DNA of 64,000 bases, taken from Nematopogon swammerdamellus. Its lineage: Eukaryota; Arthropoda; Insecta; Lepidoptera; Adelidae. Both the position numbers and the translations under genes were made by a program. Shown here in pieces: positions 10,981 through 21,127 of the stretch (positions within the stretch are counted from its first letter, which is position 1; every line of letters starts with the position of its first letter). Location of the stretch: positions 10,441,741-10,505,740 of the forward strand of contig OX336348.1 in the NCBI GenBank assembly GCA_946902875.1, read 5' to 3'. The notes under the pieces are model-generated. The model saw only the letters and a program-made list of their open reading frames with translations, was not told where the DNA came from and did not search any database.

Positions 10981-11564
10981 TAATTCCTCTGTCGCTGAAA
11001 CTTTGCAGTGTGATAATGTAGGGTTTAAAATATACGTTTGACAAATTATCTAGGATTTTTGATGTTTGGAAGTTAGGTATTTATACCTAAACATGAAAAT
11101 TGCTTATAACTGCTGGTGAAAAATTGCTCCGTCCGAAATTGCTTCGGTATATGATATTATATATTAATAAGAGTATATATACAACATTGTCTAGGAAAAT
11201 TTCGATTTCAAATAGGCAGAAATTTGAAAATACCTATTTTGTATCACAACTTCTTCAGAAAAATTGCTCTGTCAATTTTTATTTTGTTAAATGTCTTAAT
11301 TTATTTAAATATATCGCTTTTGACAATTATCTAGGAAATTTTCCTTATCTATCTCACCTTTACAGATTTTCAGCAATAACTCGCTGTGAAAAATTGCTCC
11401 GTCCGAAATTCCTTCAGAATATGATATTACATATTAATAAGAGTGTGTATATAACTTTATCTAGGAAAATTTCGATTTCGAATAGGCAGAAATTTGAAAA
11501 TACCTATTTTGTATCACAACTTCTTCAGAAAAATTACTCTGTCAATTTGTATTTTTTTATGTCT

Positions 11565-11714
11565 TGTAGCAGGATAAGGTGTATGCAGCGCCATCTAGTA
11601 GTAGGCAGTAGAAGAGAAACGCGTCATGGTAGATTACGCTGTCTGTGTTTGTCTCAAGAATAAATTGATTAAATTGATTTGCGGGTCTCAATTCCGAACC
11701 TCGGACCTCCTACA
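11565..11714 (+). repeat. gypsy 5' LTR
   Basis: 150 bp from TGTAGCAGGATAAGG to GGACCTCCTACA. It differs from the 3' LTR by one base (GTATGCAGC versus GTATGAAGC). Contains an AATAAA at about 11661. Confidence 0.9.
11588..11601 (-). promoter_or_regulatory. CTCF-like motif in the 5' LTR
   Basis: GCGCCATCTAGTAG on the plus strand reads CTACTAGATGGCGC on the minus strand, close to the CTCF core (AGATGGCGC in insects). Present also in the 3' LTR at 20979-20992. Motif match only; binding is inference. Confidence 0.35.
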
Positions 11715-11776
11715 AGTGGCTGCGCAACGTGTGCCTTGTTCGGATGAGCCCAAAGTGACTCTGTGTTGTGAAAAAC

Positions 11777-12326
11777 AAAAAAAATAGGTAAAAAAACTTT
11801 TAAGTTAAACGGTTTTATTAAAAATAAAAAACTAGAAAAAAAAACAGCTGTACAAAAAGCTAGAAAATAATAAGGACACAAGCCTGGGCCTTCTTAAGAT
11901 TTTACGTCTGGGTAAGAAATCGTGCAATACTAGCGTGCTGTCTTCTCATGTCGGATGCCAAAGGGCACATTGTGTCGCTGCGTCAGCGGAATAAGTAATA
12001 AATTGAGACTTTTAACAGACTAATATAAAAACGCGGGGCGCATGTTATTTATTACGCATATTATGCGCCCCACGTTTTTATATTAGTCTGTTAAAAGTCT
12101 CAATTTATTACTTATTCCGCTGACGCAGCGACCCAATGTGCCCTTTGGAATCCGACATGAGAAGACAGCACGCTAGTATTGCACGATTTCTTACCTAGAC
12201 GTAAAATCTTAAGAAGGCCCAGGCTTGTGTCCTTATTATTTTCTAGTTTTTTGTACAGCTGTTTTTTCTAGTTTTCTATTTTTAATAAAACCGTTTAACT
12301 TAAACGTTTTTTTACCTATTTTTTTT
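11777..12326. repeat. Giant near-perfect palindrome, 265-bp arms
   Basis: The left arm 11777-12043 and right arm 12063-12326 are reverse complements with few mismatches, separated by a 19-nt loop. The outer ends read AAAAAAAATAGGTAAAAAAA and its complement, then TTTAAGTTAAACGGTTTTAT. Arm centres carry TATAAAAACGCGGGGCGCAT. It would form a very stable hairpin or cruciform. Confidence 0.95.
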
Positions 12327-12435
12327 ATTTACTCGTTTTTAGTTTGATTTTTGGCTCGTATTATTCATTACGTAAACTCGTCATCGTTTCCAACTCTCTC
12401 ATTGCATCTTTGTTACTCGGTTTCTTACCTGTCAA

Positions 12436-12831
12436 TTACTCATAATCAAGCTCCTCAATACATAACCCTTCTAAAGACTTTACGCGACTCAATGCAACAT
12501 ACGCTTGACCCTCCTCAAATAGTCTGGAGCCCAAATACACGACAGCACGGTCAAAAGTACTGCCCTGCATTTTATGGACAGTGGAGGCCCATGACAAAAT
12601 TATCGGTAACATCCGTCTCTCAGCTGTTCCATAATTAAACTTTTCTGGAAACTGTATGGCTTTAGGATGGATAAGGTGTCCGCCGTCTCTTTTAAAATCA
12701 ATTTGAACAGATGGTATGTCTGTTTCATACTTTTGCGTTCGAAAAGTATGGGACACTCGTCCAAACAAACCAAATGAGCCTGTGGAGCTGTGAGGTAAAA
12801 GGTGAAGCGGTGTCGTGTCCTCTGGCTCCAC
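12436..12831 (-). pseudogene. PIF1-type (Helitron-like) helicase, C-terminal fragment
   Basis: A 131-codon frame with the C-terminal helicase motifs of the PIF1 family: [17 protein letters not shown] (motif V region) and [16 protein letters not shown] (motif VI region). This arrangement is typical of the helicase half of Helitron Rep/helicase proteins. The N-terminal half, Walker motifs and Rep domain are missing. It lies just inside the right arm of the palindrome and reads toward it. Upstream (above about 12720) similarity stops and the sequence passes into repeats at 12785. A host PIF1 gene is less likely because no introns or other domains are present. Confidence 0.7.
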
Positions 12832-13814
12832 GTGTAGCTGCAGCTGATGTTGTTGTATGGGCTAGTGCCCGGTTGTTCTGCCAAGCGATCTGTAATTATG
12901 CGAGGCGTATTTGATATTTCAGCAATGTGTTATGTGGCGTATGGAATTCTTAATTAGCCGTTATTTGCCACCTGTTGGTGTACTAGTGAATCTTTCTGTT
13001 TCTTCGTCGCGAAGCGATGTAGGTTATTATCGATCTTTATTATTCAGTTGTGGGATAGGTGTCGCTATCACCACAGTATTCCCCCTTCAGTCGTGACGTA
13101 GTCCGTGACGATTGAGAGCCGATCAGTCAGTATGCTCCGATGACGCAGCTTGGTCGTCGAGGTCAGTTGGTGTCGCGTACTGCTGACGTAGTCCTCTGTG
13201 GAGGCGCGCGGCGGCGGCGGGGCGTTGACCGAGTGTTGTCTTGCTTGCTACGATTACCTACTGGTTGAGACCCGCTTGTGGGAAGCCAGTAGGTAATGTT
13301 GCGATGTCAGCTTCATGAAGGTTGCCATGTTCTTTGTAGGGGTCACCAATGTAGAGCTGTGAGGGCGCGCGGCGGCGGCGGGGCGTTGACCGAGTGTTGT
13401 CTTGCTTGCTTCGATTACCTACTGGTTGAGACCCGCTTGTGGGAAGCCAATAGGTAATGTTGCGATGTCAGCCTCATGAAGGTTGCGAATGTTGCGATGT
13501 TCTTTGTAGGGGTCACCAATGTAGAGCTGTGAGGTAAAAGGTGAAGCGGTGTCGTGTCCTCTGGCTCCACGTGTAGCTGCAGCTGATGTTGTTGTATGGG
13601 CGAGTTCCCGGTTGTTCTGCCAAGCGATCTGTATTTATGCGAGGCGTATTTGATATTTCAGCAATGTGTTAAGTGGCGTATGGAATTCTTAATTAGCCGT
13701 TATTTGCCACCTGTTGGTGTGCTAGTGAATCTTTCTGTTTCTTCGTCGCGAAGCGATTTAGGTTATTATCGATCTTTATTATTCAGTTGTGGGATAGGTG
13801 TCGCTATCACCACA
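12785..13814. repeat. Direct repeats within the helicase block
   Basis: 12785-13075 is repeated at 13524-13814 (offset 739) with few changes, from GAGCTGTGAGGTAAAAGG to TCGCTATCACCACA. Between them a smaller unit starting GCGCGCGGCGGCGGCGGGGC (13204 and 13364, about 160-bp spacing) is also duplicated. Nothing coding is recognised. Confidence 0.9.
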
Positions 13815-13816
13815 AG

Positions 13817-14396
13817 CCCAAACTCTCGAAAAGAGTTCCACTGTACACCTCCTGACTTCATCATCAGACCCTCGTCACCAAGTGTATTGGTAGAAGTATA
13901 GGACACTCGTTCAAACCAACCAAAAGAGCCCAAACTCGAGGGGGTTACTAGTAACGGTTGAAGAGTTCCACTGTACACCTCCTGACTTCATCATCAGACC
14001 CTCGTCACCAAGTATATTGGTAGAAGTATGGGACACTCGTCCAAACCAACCAAATGAGCCAAAACTCGAGGGGGTTACTAGTAACGGTTGAAGAGTTCCA
14101 CTGTACACCTCCTGACTCCATCATCAGACCCTCGTCACCAAGTGTATTGGTAGAAGTATAGGACACTCTTCTAAACCAACCATATGATCCCAAACTCGAG
14201 GGGGTTACTAGTAACGGTTGAAGAGTTCCACTGTCCACCTCCTAACTCCATCATCAGACCCTCGTCACCAAGTGTATTGGTAGAAGTATGGAACACTCGT
14301 CCAAACCAACCATATGAGCCCAAACTCGAGGGGGTTACTAGTAACGGTTGAAGAGTTCCACTGTCCTCCTCCTGACTCCATCATCAGACCCTCGTT
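13817..14396. repeat. 130-bp minisatellite related to the helicase fragment
   Basis: Units begin CCCAAACTCGAGGGGGTTAC at 13929, 14059, 14189 and 14319, with a shorter first unit at 13817. Each contains GGGACACTCGTCCAAACCAA, which also occurs in the helicase fragment near 12750-12780. The minus-strand translation gives repeated GSFGWFGRVSHTS-like peptides. Confidence 0.9.
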
Positions 14397-14577
14397 ACCA
14401 AGTTGAAATTATCATAATATTGTATTGTCACGAGAACTCAATGTGTGTGCAAAGTTTCATAAAAATCGGTTCAGTAGAAGTAGTTGAAAAAGTTGTCGCA
14501 AGATTTGAAACAAAGATAGTAACAAACAAACAAATATACGGAGTCAAGCTAAATAAAACCGTTTAAATTAAAAAAAA
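14397..14577. repeat. Right end of the nested block
   Basis: Contains AAAAATCGGTTCAGTAG and AACAAACAAACAAATATACG, then AATAAAACCGTTTAAATTA near 14549. That last piece is the inverted counterpart of TTTAAGTTAAACGGTTTTAT at the palindrome outer end, suggesting a terminal inverted repeat for the whole 2.8-kb block. Confidence 0.5.
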
Positions 14578-14995
14578 AAACATTTCGTCGCGCATGTGTC
14601 GTTAGTACCTACGCTGTTTACAGTAAAGTGGACTCAGTGTCGCAGTTTGTACTATCGTGTACTTACGCTGTAAGGTCTAGAAACTCTTCATAACGTGTCT
14701 GTGTGACCTGGAAGGGCCCAGACGGGACATTCGAGTTCGCATTCTAGGTTATCTACCTATCACAGACTCTTGCGTGTGTGTACGTGTGTGTGTATGTCGG
14801 TCGCCGCTCATGCGCTGCCGCGCGGGAATTCTCATGCATGCGCATGCGTGGTTCGTTCGTGCCGCCGACATTGACAGCTGTCACACATGATCTGTGCATA
14901 GGAAGCGCGCGCGCCAAAATCAGTCACTTTTTTCAATCTAACAGACTTTCTTTTACTCAGTGTCAATCAGTACAACTATATAGTGGTTGAATAAA
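14578..14995 (+). other. gypsy 5' leader
   Basis: Continues the untranslated leader of the LTR element up to the gag ATG at 14996. Contains alternating GT-rich sequence near 14770 and palindromic GCATGCGCATGC near 14835. No gene seen. Confidence 0.5.
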
Positions 14996-15874
14996 ATGCC
15001 GCGAAGAAGGCTTCAAAAGACAACGGCGTCTCAGGAGTCGCTGGATGGCAACAGTTCTTCGGAGGGAGAGCACCAACAGCGGGTCGGAGACAACGTCGAA
15101 CCACCTGCTGGCGACGGCAGGTCGTCGCAGCCTATGCTGCTCACCCAGGAGCATTTTTCTTCTATGCTTGCGGCCATGCAGCAAACACAAATGGAGATGT
15201 TCAACCGAATGTTGGACCGGTTCTCGCCGGCTGGCGGCGGCGGTGCGGGCGTGTCGGCTTCCCCTGGGCCGGACACTCTGCCTTCGGCCGCGTGCGCGCC
15301 TCCGGCTACTGTCGGAAAGCGAGGGAACTTCGTTAAGTGTACCGCGCGTTTTAGTGGTGCTCCGACTGAATCGGTGGAAGCTTTCATTGACACTATAGAA
15401 ACGTTTAAAGACTGTGCAAGTGTGTCGGACGAGAACGCACTAAAAGGACTTCCCATCATACTCGCGGACATAGCTGCCGTATGGTGGCAGGGAGTGAAGT
15501 GTAGTGTGGACTCGTGGGCCGAAGCCATCTCTCGCCTTCGCTCTGCTTACGGCGACCGTAAGCCATCATATAAAATATACAGTGAACTGTTTTCACACGA
15601 GCAGGAGGAAGAGAACACAGACATTTTCGTTTGTCACGCGCGTGCGTTATTTTCTAAATTAACAGACTCGCTGCCTGAGAGTGTACAACTGGACATGGTG
15701 TACGGTTTACTGCACCGGCGTATACGTAAACGTGTTCCACGAGGCGACATCGCTACATTTACGGACTTATTGAATCGTGCGCGTATCGTCGAAGAGGCGA
15801 TAAGTGAAAAAATAGGTCATTGCCGCAGGGTCACGTTCCCGTGTCAGCTGTGCGTTCAACAAATCAAACGGTGA
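14996..15874 (+). pseudogene. gypsy gag, capsid part
   Basis: ATG at 14996 is preferred over the upstream TTG. Residues 1-60 are Ser/Gln-rich and 70-110 Gly/Ala-rich. The capsid core (retrotransposon gag type) starts near residue 115 with FVKCTARFSGAPTESVEAFI and WWQGV and continues to RIVEEAI. The natural frame leaves at an A6 run at 15807-15812, where the reading must step back by one to reach the zinc-knuckle frame. The shifted part ends in a stop at 15874. Whether this is a decay deletion or a slippage signal is not decided; I favour a one-base deletion because the knuckles normally belong to gag. Confidence 0.75.
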
Positions 15875-16755
15875 CTCGTCGGGACTCGCGCCACAGTACA
15901 AATAATCAACCTGTGGTTACACTCGAATCGCAAAATAATGTTCTGCCCCGTAATGAGTCAAACGATTCACAAACTAAATCAATAATATTGGACTCTAGTG
16001 AAGTGGACTCTAAAGCGAAAAATAAAAAGAAAAAGTTTTGTCGTTTCTGCAAAAAACCTGGACACGGGATAGAGGAGTGCAGGAAATTGTCTGCAAAATT
16101 AGCCCGTGAAACCAACGCCGCCACTGCGACGACCAGCAACTCTGATAAGTTTCCGGAGGTCACGTGCTTCGGATGTGGAGCGCCTGGAGTTATACGTTCC
16201 AACTGCCCGAAGTGCAAGGAGAAGAGGACAGATGCAGCGTTCCTGTCGGTTGATGTGGCCAAGGTGAACATCATGCCACAACGCAGCCCAATCTTGGACA
16301 TTGACGTCTTCGGTGCGACGGGTCAGGCGCTCGTCGACTCGGCAGCAAGACTCAGCGTTGCGAGCATCAGTCTCTACCAGCACCTTGTCAGGAACGGTCA
16401 GAAGTTTGACAGATCATCTCTGAATCTGAAGTTGGCAAACGGATACGTGAGCGATGAAGAGGTTCTCACAGCTATGGTGGCAGTTCACCTAAAGGGTCCT
16501 ACCATACCCACACTCTTCGTGGCGCTACCAGAGGCCACTGAGTCCCTACTCGGCATGAACTTTTTAAAGGATGCCGGACTGCAGCTTAACTTCGAAAGTG
16601 ATACTTGGACCATCAAAGGCGTAGCTGAAGTCTTACCACTAGAGTATGAGGAAGAGAAGGAAGTTCTCAGCGTCAATTCTGCTATGGCCATACTTCGACA
16701 AGAAGAAGGTTCCTTCTTGAGTGACGAACAACGGCGAGAGTTAGCGGTACTGATA
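15811..16755 (+). pseudogene. gypsy nucleocapsid and protease part
   Basis: Continues gag in the -1 frame. It has a classical CCHC knuckle, CRFCKKPGHGIEEC, then a degenerate second knuckle, CFGCGAPGVIRSNC, with Val where His belongs. The aspartic protease follows: ALVDSAARLSV (D-S-A-A where D-S/T-G-A is usual) and LLGMNFLKDAGLQL. The substituted active-site Gly suggests an inactive protease. The frame is cut at 16755 by the tail of a LINE, so the last residues of the open frame (R-F repeats) are an insertion artefact. Confidence 0.75.
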
Positions 16756-18049
16756 AGATTCAGATTCAGATTCAGATTCAGATTTTTTATTAATAATAAT
16801 TTTTCATATTACAAGTCATACAATAATTATTACACCTAAAAATATTTATATTATTATAGAACAATAATATAGAATTTTAGTGTATATAAAAAAGAATTTA
16901 AAATTCAACAATATAAATTACTACCAATTACATGGCCTTTTATTTGTTATTCTATTATCCAATTTATATTATTATTTTATGATATCATCACGGTCTAAGA
17001 ACTCCTCTGCGGAGTAGTATGCTTTGGTGACCAGAAACTCCTTGAGCTTAGATGAGAAGATACCGTCCGAAGGAGCATTTCGAATAGATTCACTCAGCCT
17101 ATTCCAGATCGTGGGCCCAATCACAGTTACCGACCTTTCCGATTTTGTAAGACGATGCTTTACACTACGTAATTGGTCGAGAGATCGAATCGGGTAGCTG
17201 TGACTGACTCCGTTGATCTGAAATAGGCTGAGGTTACGTCTCACGTACTTAGCGACCTCCATGATGTAGGCAATGTGATGACACCGAGGTCCCGAAACAA
17301 TTCACGCGCAGGAGTATCAAACGGTACTCTGGCTAAAATGCGAACTGCACGCTTCTGCATGCGAAAGACTCGATCACGCTCTGCAGCTCGACCCCACAGC
17401 TCGATTCCATAGGTCGCCAAAGAATGAAAATAGCCGTAATATGCTTTGAGTAGATCCTCTATATCGAGCGTCGGGGCAAGCCGCGACAGTGCAAAACAAG
17501 CTCGACCGAGTCTGTCACACAGCTGATCGATGTGCCGCTCCCACTTCAGCCAAGAGTCCACAAAGAAACCTAGAAATTTAACATTGTCTACCTGCGGGAT
17601 TTCAATACCATCACACTTAACCGTAAGTTTGTCGCGGCGAACACCACGGAGGCAGAAGTGAACTACGTGAGTTTTCTCCAAGTTTAACACCATTCCATTC
17701 GAGCGGAACCATCCCACCAAGCCTCTCACTGCCGATGAAATTTTTTTCTGATGGTCATCCACTGATGGCGCATGTACAACTACGCTCGCATCATCAGCGA
17801 AGAGAACGAATTTACCTTCTGGTACTGCGGAGGGTAAGTCGTTTATTAGTATTAAGAAAAGGTAATTGCCGGCAGCTGAACCTTGCGGGACTGCGATGTT
17901 GCTAATTTTAGCAGGAGCTGATCGCACGCCACCACCGTCGACGACCTGTACCCGATCTGAGAGGAAGGAGGCGATCAAGTTCAGAAACGGGCCTCTGATT
18001 CCGTAGTGCTCGAGCTTGGCAAGCAGTAGCGATCAGTAAGCAATCACGA
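16756..18049 (-). mobile_element. 5'-truncated LINE nested in gypsy pol
   Basis: Its 3' tail lies at 16757-16782 as GATTCA repeats on the plus strand, that is a (TGAATC)n microsatellite tail on the element strand. The coding part runs up to about 18045. Gypsy pol resumes near 18050. No clear TSD found. Confidence 0.75.
16981..18045 (-). pseudogene. LINE reverse transcriptase, C-terminal part
   Basis: Starts in the RT palm with KLEHYGIRGPFLN and FLSDRVQVVDGG, then VPQGSAAGNYLF (normally G-S-x-L-G/S-P), then the catalytic box VLFADDASVV with Phe replacing Tyr. Then come NGMVLNLEKTHVV and KFLGFFVD, and a jockey-type C-terminus ending RDDIIK. A frameshift near 17250 splits it into a 245-codon and a 96-codon frame. 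Distinct from the LINE families at 3, 21, 51 and 60 kb. Not functional. Confidence 0.75.
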
Positions 18050-18054
18050 AGATG

Positions 18055-19560
18055 TCTTTAAGTCAGGGGGAGCACCAACGCCATTCGCCTTGCACCGTAT
18101 AGACACGGGCGACCATTCACCGATATCGCTACCCCCGTACCAAGTGTCCAAAAAAAGAAATCATGAGACGAGAAATTGACCAGATGTTACAAGATGGAAT
18201 CATCGAGGGGTGCGAATCCGCCTGGTCAGCGCCAGTCGTGTTAGTCGAAAAAGGGAATGGATCAGTGAGGTTTTGTGTTGACTATCGTCGTCTTAACGGA
18301 GTCAAAATCTCGGACAAGTATGAAATTCCCAACATCGATGACTTGCTGCACGCGACGAAGCCTGGGATGTTCATGAGCACTATTGACCTCAAGGCAGGCT
18401 ATTGACAGGTTGAAGTGTCACCTGACGATAAGGACAAGACGGCCTTCGCAACGCCCTTCGGGACCTTCCGCTTTCTACGCCTCCCGTTTGGATTGAAGAA
18501 CGCGCCATCTACGTTTCAGCGCCTTATCGATAGGTTGCGAGCTGGACTGAACGACATTACAGTGTTAGCATATCTTGACGATATAATTGTCATATCAAGC
18601 AGCTTCGAAAAACATCTGGAAGATCTCAAGGCAGTATTTAGGCGACTTCGACTCTTCAACCTTCGTGCTAATCGGGCCAAGTGTGTGTTTGCCCGTGAAA
18701 AGGTCAAATTCCTAGGGCATGTCATTTCGAAAGACGGAATAGAACCAAATCCCGAAAAGGTACAAGCTGTCGCAGACATGAAGGAACCTAAAAGCCTCAA
18801 ACATCTCAATCGTTCCTGCAAACATGTTCGTGGTTCCGCAAGTTCGTGGAGAACTTCTCATCTATCGCCAAACCGCTCACTATGCTACTGCGCAAGGACC
18901 AGCCGTGGACCTGGGGGATCGAACAGGAGACCGCCTTCCAAGAACTGAAACAAAGGTTGGTCTCAGCTCCCATTCTGCGCCAGGCTGATTACGCAAAGCC
19001 GTTCATCATCAGAACAGACGCCAGCAGCTATGCCATGGGAGCTGTCCTTCTTCAGAGAGAAGGCCACGATGAGCGACCGGTAGAGTATGCTAGTCGACTC
19101 ATGACGAGTGCAGAGCGGAACTAATCAACCACAGAGCGCGAAGCTCCCGCTGTAGTGTGGGCCTTGGATAAATTTAGAGGTTATGTGGAGGGTTCAGAAG
19201 TGTTAGTAAGCTCTGACCATCAACCCCTGAAATGGATACTTACGTTAAAATCTCCGCCGGGACGCCTGGCCCACTGGGCCCTGAAGTTGCAGTCATTTAA
19301 TCTGGTCTTCGAATACACCCCCGGAAAATCCAATGTAGTGGCTGATACCTTGAGTAGACCCGTCTGCGACGCTGAAACTCAGGACACATGTGGAGTCTGC
19401 TCTGTTGTTTTGGATCTGCCTCGGAGTGATCCCAATGAGGTTCGTGCTTCTCAAATGGCCGATATGGACATAAGGAAGATCGTTGACGACTTCGAGGGCG
19501 ACGATGACCTCGTATCCCAACGTCGTTGGACGGAACGTGGATATTATATGTCACAAGGGA
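18055..19560 (+). pseudogene. gypsy reverse transcriptase and RNase H
   Basis: RT copies the element RNA to DNA and RNase H removes the RNA strand. Visible are the approach segment GDHSPISLPPYQVS, a frameshift near 18150 (extra A), then VRFCVDYRRLN, STIDLKAGY followed by TGA (18403-18405, where Trp is usual), FGLKNAPSTFQRL, the catalytic AYLDDIIV, and FLGHVISKDGI. A second frameshift lies near 18805. The connection ends in a stop near 19122 within RNase H; then ALDKFRGYVEG, SSDHQPLKW and NVVADTLSR follow. All family landmarks are present, so only point decay and small indels have destroyed it. Confidence 0.85.
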
Positions 19561-20793
19561 TCTTATATCATTTCAACCCCGACTCCGACTCGGAAGAGCC
19601 CCAACTGGTGGTACCTGCGTCGATGCGCCCTACAGTCATGAAAGAACTACACGATGTACCAACGGCTGGACATCATGGTGTAGAGAGGACGTACACTCGC
19701 ATGAGCCGGAATTACTACTTCCCCGGAATGAGAAAATACATCAGTGAGTATGTCAGATCCTGCCCCGAATGTCAGAAGTATAAGCCAAGTAATCTGAAAC
19801 CTGCGGGACTGCTACAGACTCCAGCTCCTTCTCAACGCTTCGAAGTCTTGGCCATGGACTTATTTGGGCCATTACAAGAAGGAGAAAATGGCGAAAGATG
19901 GATTTTCCTCGTGGAGGACCTAATGAGTAAATGGGTGGAGTTATTCTCCATGCAAACAGCCGATGCTGAGAGCTGTGCTAAAGTGCTCATTGAAGAAGTA
20001 TTTTTAAGGTAAGGACTACCTCGCAGAATTGTGTCCGACAATGGTTCGCAATTTGTATCTGCAGTGATGCAAAAAGCTATGTTCAGTCTAGGAGTAAAAC
20101 AAAATCTGATCACCGTCTACCATACTGAAAGCAATCCATCCGAGAGAAAGAACCGAGATTTAAAGGTTCAATTGGCTATTATGGTCGAGGGCAAACATGG
20201 AGATTGGCCTACTGCTCTTCCGTCGATCCGATTCGCTATGAATAGCGCTGCGACAGAGTCAACAGGGAAAACACCCGCTTACCTCACGTTCGGACGTGAG
20301 ATGCGATCACACTGGCCACGATTTCCGCGCCATCATCGAGTCTGAGAACTATGTTCCCCAGATCACGCCATATCTTCGCAAGCTGGGAGATGATATAGTC
20401 GACGCAAAGGAAAGGATCTGCTCTAAACAAGATCTGAGGAAAGAGGCGGCAGATAAAAGGCGGTGACCCCAGCCAAATTATAAGGTTAACGACCTGGTGT
20501 TGTTGACAAGCCACGCTCTAAGCAATGCGAGTAAAGGATTCAGTGCGAAGCTAGCCCCAAAACGTGATGGTCCTTACCAAGTCGTCAAAATCGTTAGTCC
20601 TACGACCTACATCGTGTCACACGCAAGGAAACCGAGAGAAGTGGTCGGTAAATTTCACGCCCAGGACTTGACCCACTTCATACAAAAAGGTGATGACCTT
20701 CTGCGGATGAAACCATTCCAGTCCACCCTCGTAGGACCCGTGGAAGGCCAAAGCGGAATCAAACTCCCGCCAAATTCTAATGTCAATGTGTGA
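19561..20793 (+). pseudogene. gypsy integrase
   Basis: Integrase inserts the DNA copy. Zinc-binding HHCC: AGHHGVERTY then CPECQKYK. Catalytic core: LAMDLFGP (first Asp), IVSDNGSQF (second Asp), and NPSERKNRDLK (Glu). Damage: TAA at 20010-20012 between the first and second Asp, a frameshift near 20315, and TGA near 20464. The C-terminal part after the last stop has KLAPKRDGPYQVVKIVSPTTYIV, the usual integrase C-terminal barrel region. Ends at TGA 20791-20793. Confidence 0.85.
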
Positions 20794-20945
20794 CTGTTAA
20801 TACCTGTAACGAGTTATGTATTTAGTGATTAAGTAATTTTTATGTACCTACCTTAAAAGTCAATACTATGGTTAGTTGCTTCCACATGTATCAATAAAAA
20901 CGAAATGCATAGGAAAACACCCCCCGTGTCGTCAGTATGTTTTCC

Positions 20946-20955
20946 AGGGGGAGAG
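20946..20955 (+). other. gypsy polypurine tract
   Basis: AGGGGGAGAG directly abuts the 3' LTR, the expected plus-strand primer position. Confidence 0.75.
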
Positions 20956-21105
20956 TGTAGCAGGATAAGGTGTATGAAGCGCCATCTAGTAGTAGGCAGT
21001 AGAAGAGAAACGCGTCATGGTAGATTACGCTGTCTGTGTTTGTCTCAAGAATAAATTGATTAAATTGATTTGCGGGTCTCAATTCCGAACCTCGGACCTC
21101 CTACA
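20956..21105 (+). repeat. gypsy 3' LTR
   Basis: 150 bp, one substitution from the 5' LTR, followed by TSD GTCT. Carries the same CTCF-like motif. Confidence 0.9.
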
Positions 21106-21127
21106 GTCTTAATTTAATTCAATAACC

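Larger units (their letters stand above)
11565..21105 (+). mobile_element. Ty3/gypsy LTR retrotransposon, defective, 9.5 kb
   Basis: Two 150-bp LTRs (TGTAG...CTACA), a 4-bp TSD GTCT at 11561-11564 and 21106-21109, and a polypurine tract before the 3' LTR. The unoccupied site is seen in repeat X copy B. The internal order is leader with nested block (11777-14577), gag, protease, RT/RNase H and integrase. A LINE sits between protease and RT. At least three stops and several frameshifts break the coding region. Confidence 0.9.

Noticed and set aside
15807..15813. Programmed -1 frameshift at the A6 run in gypsy gag
   Set aside because: The heptamer is not in the right phase and the shift would precede the zinc knuckles, which normally belong to gag; a one-base deletion is simpler.
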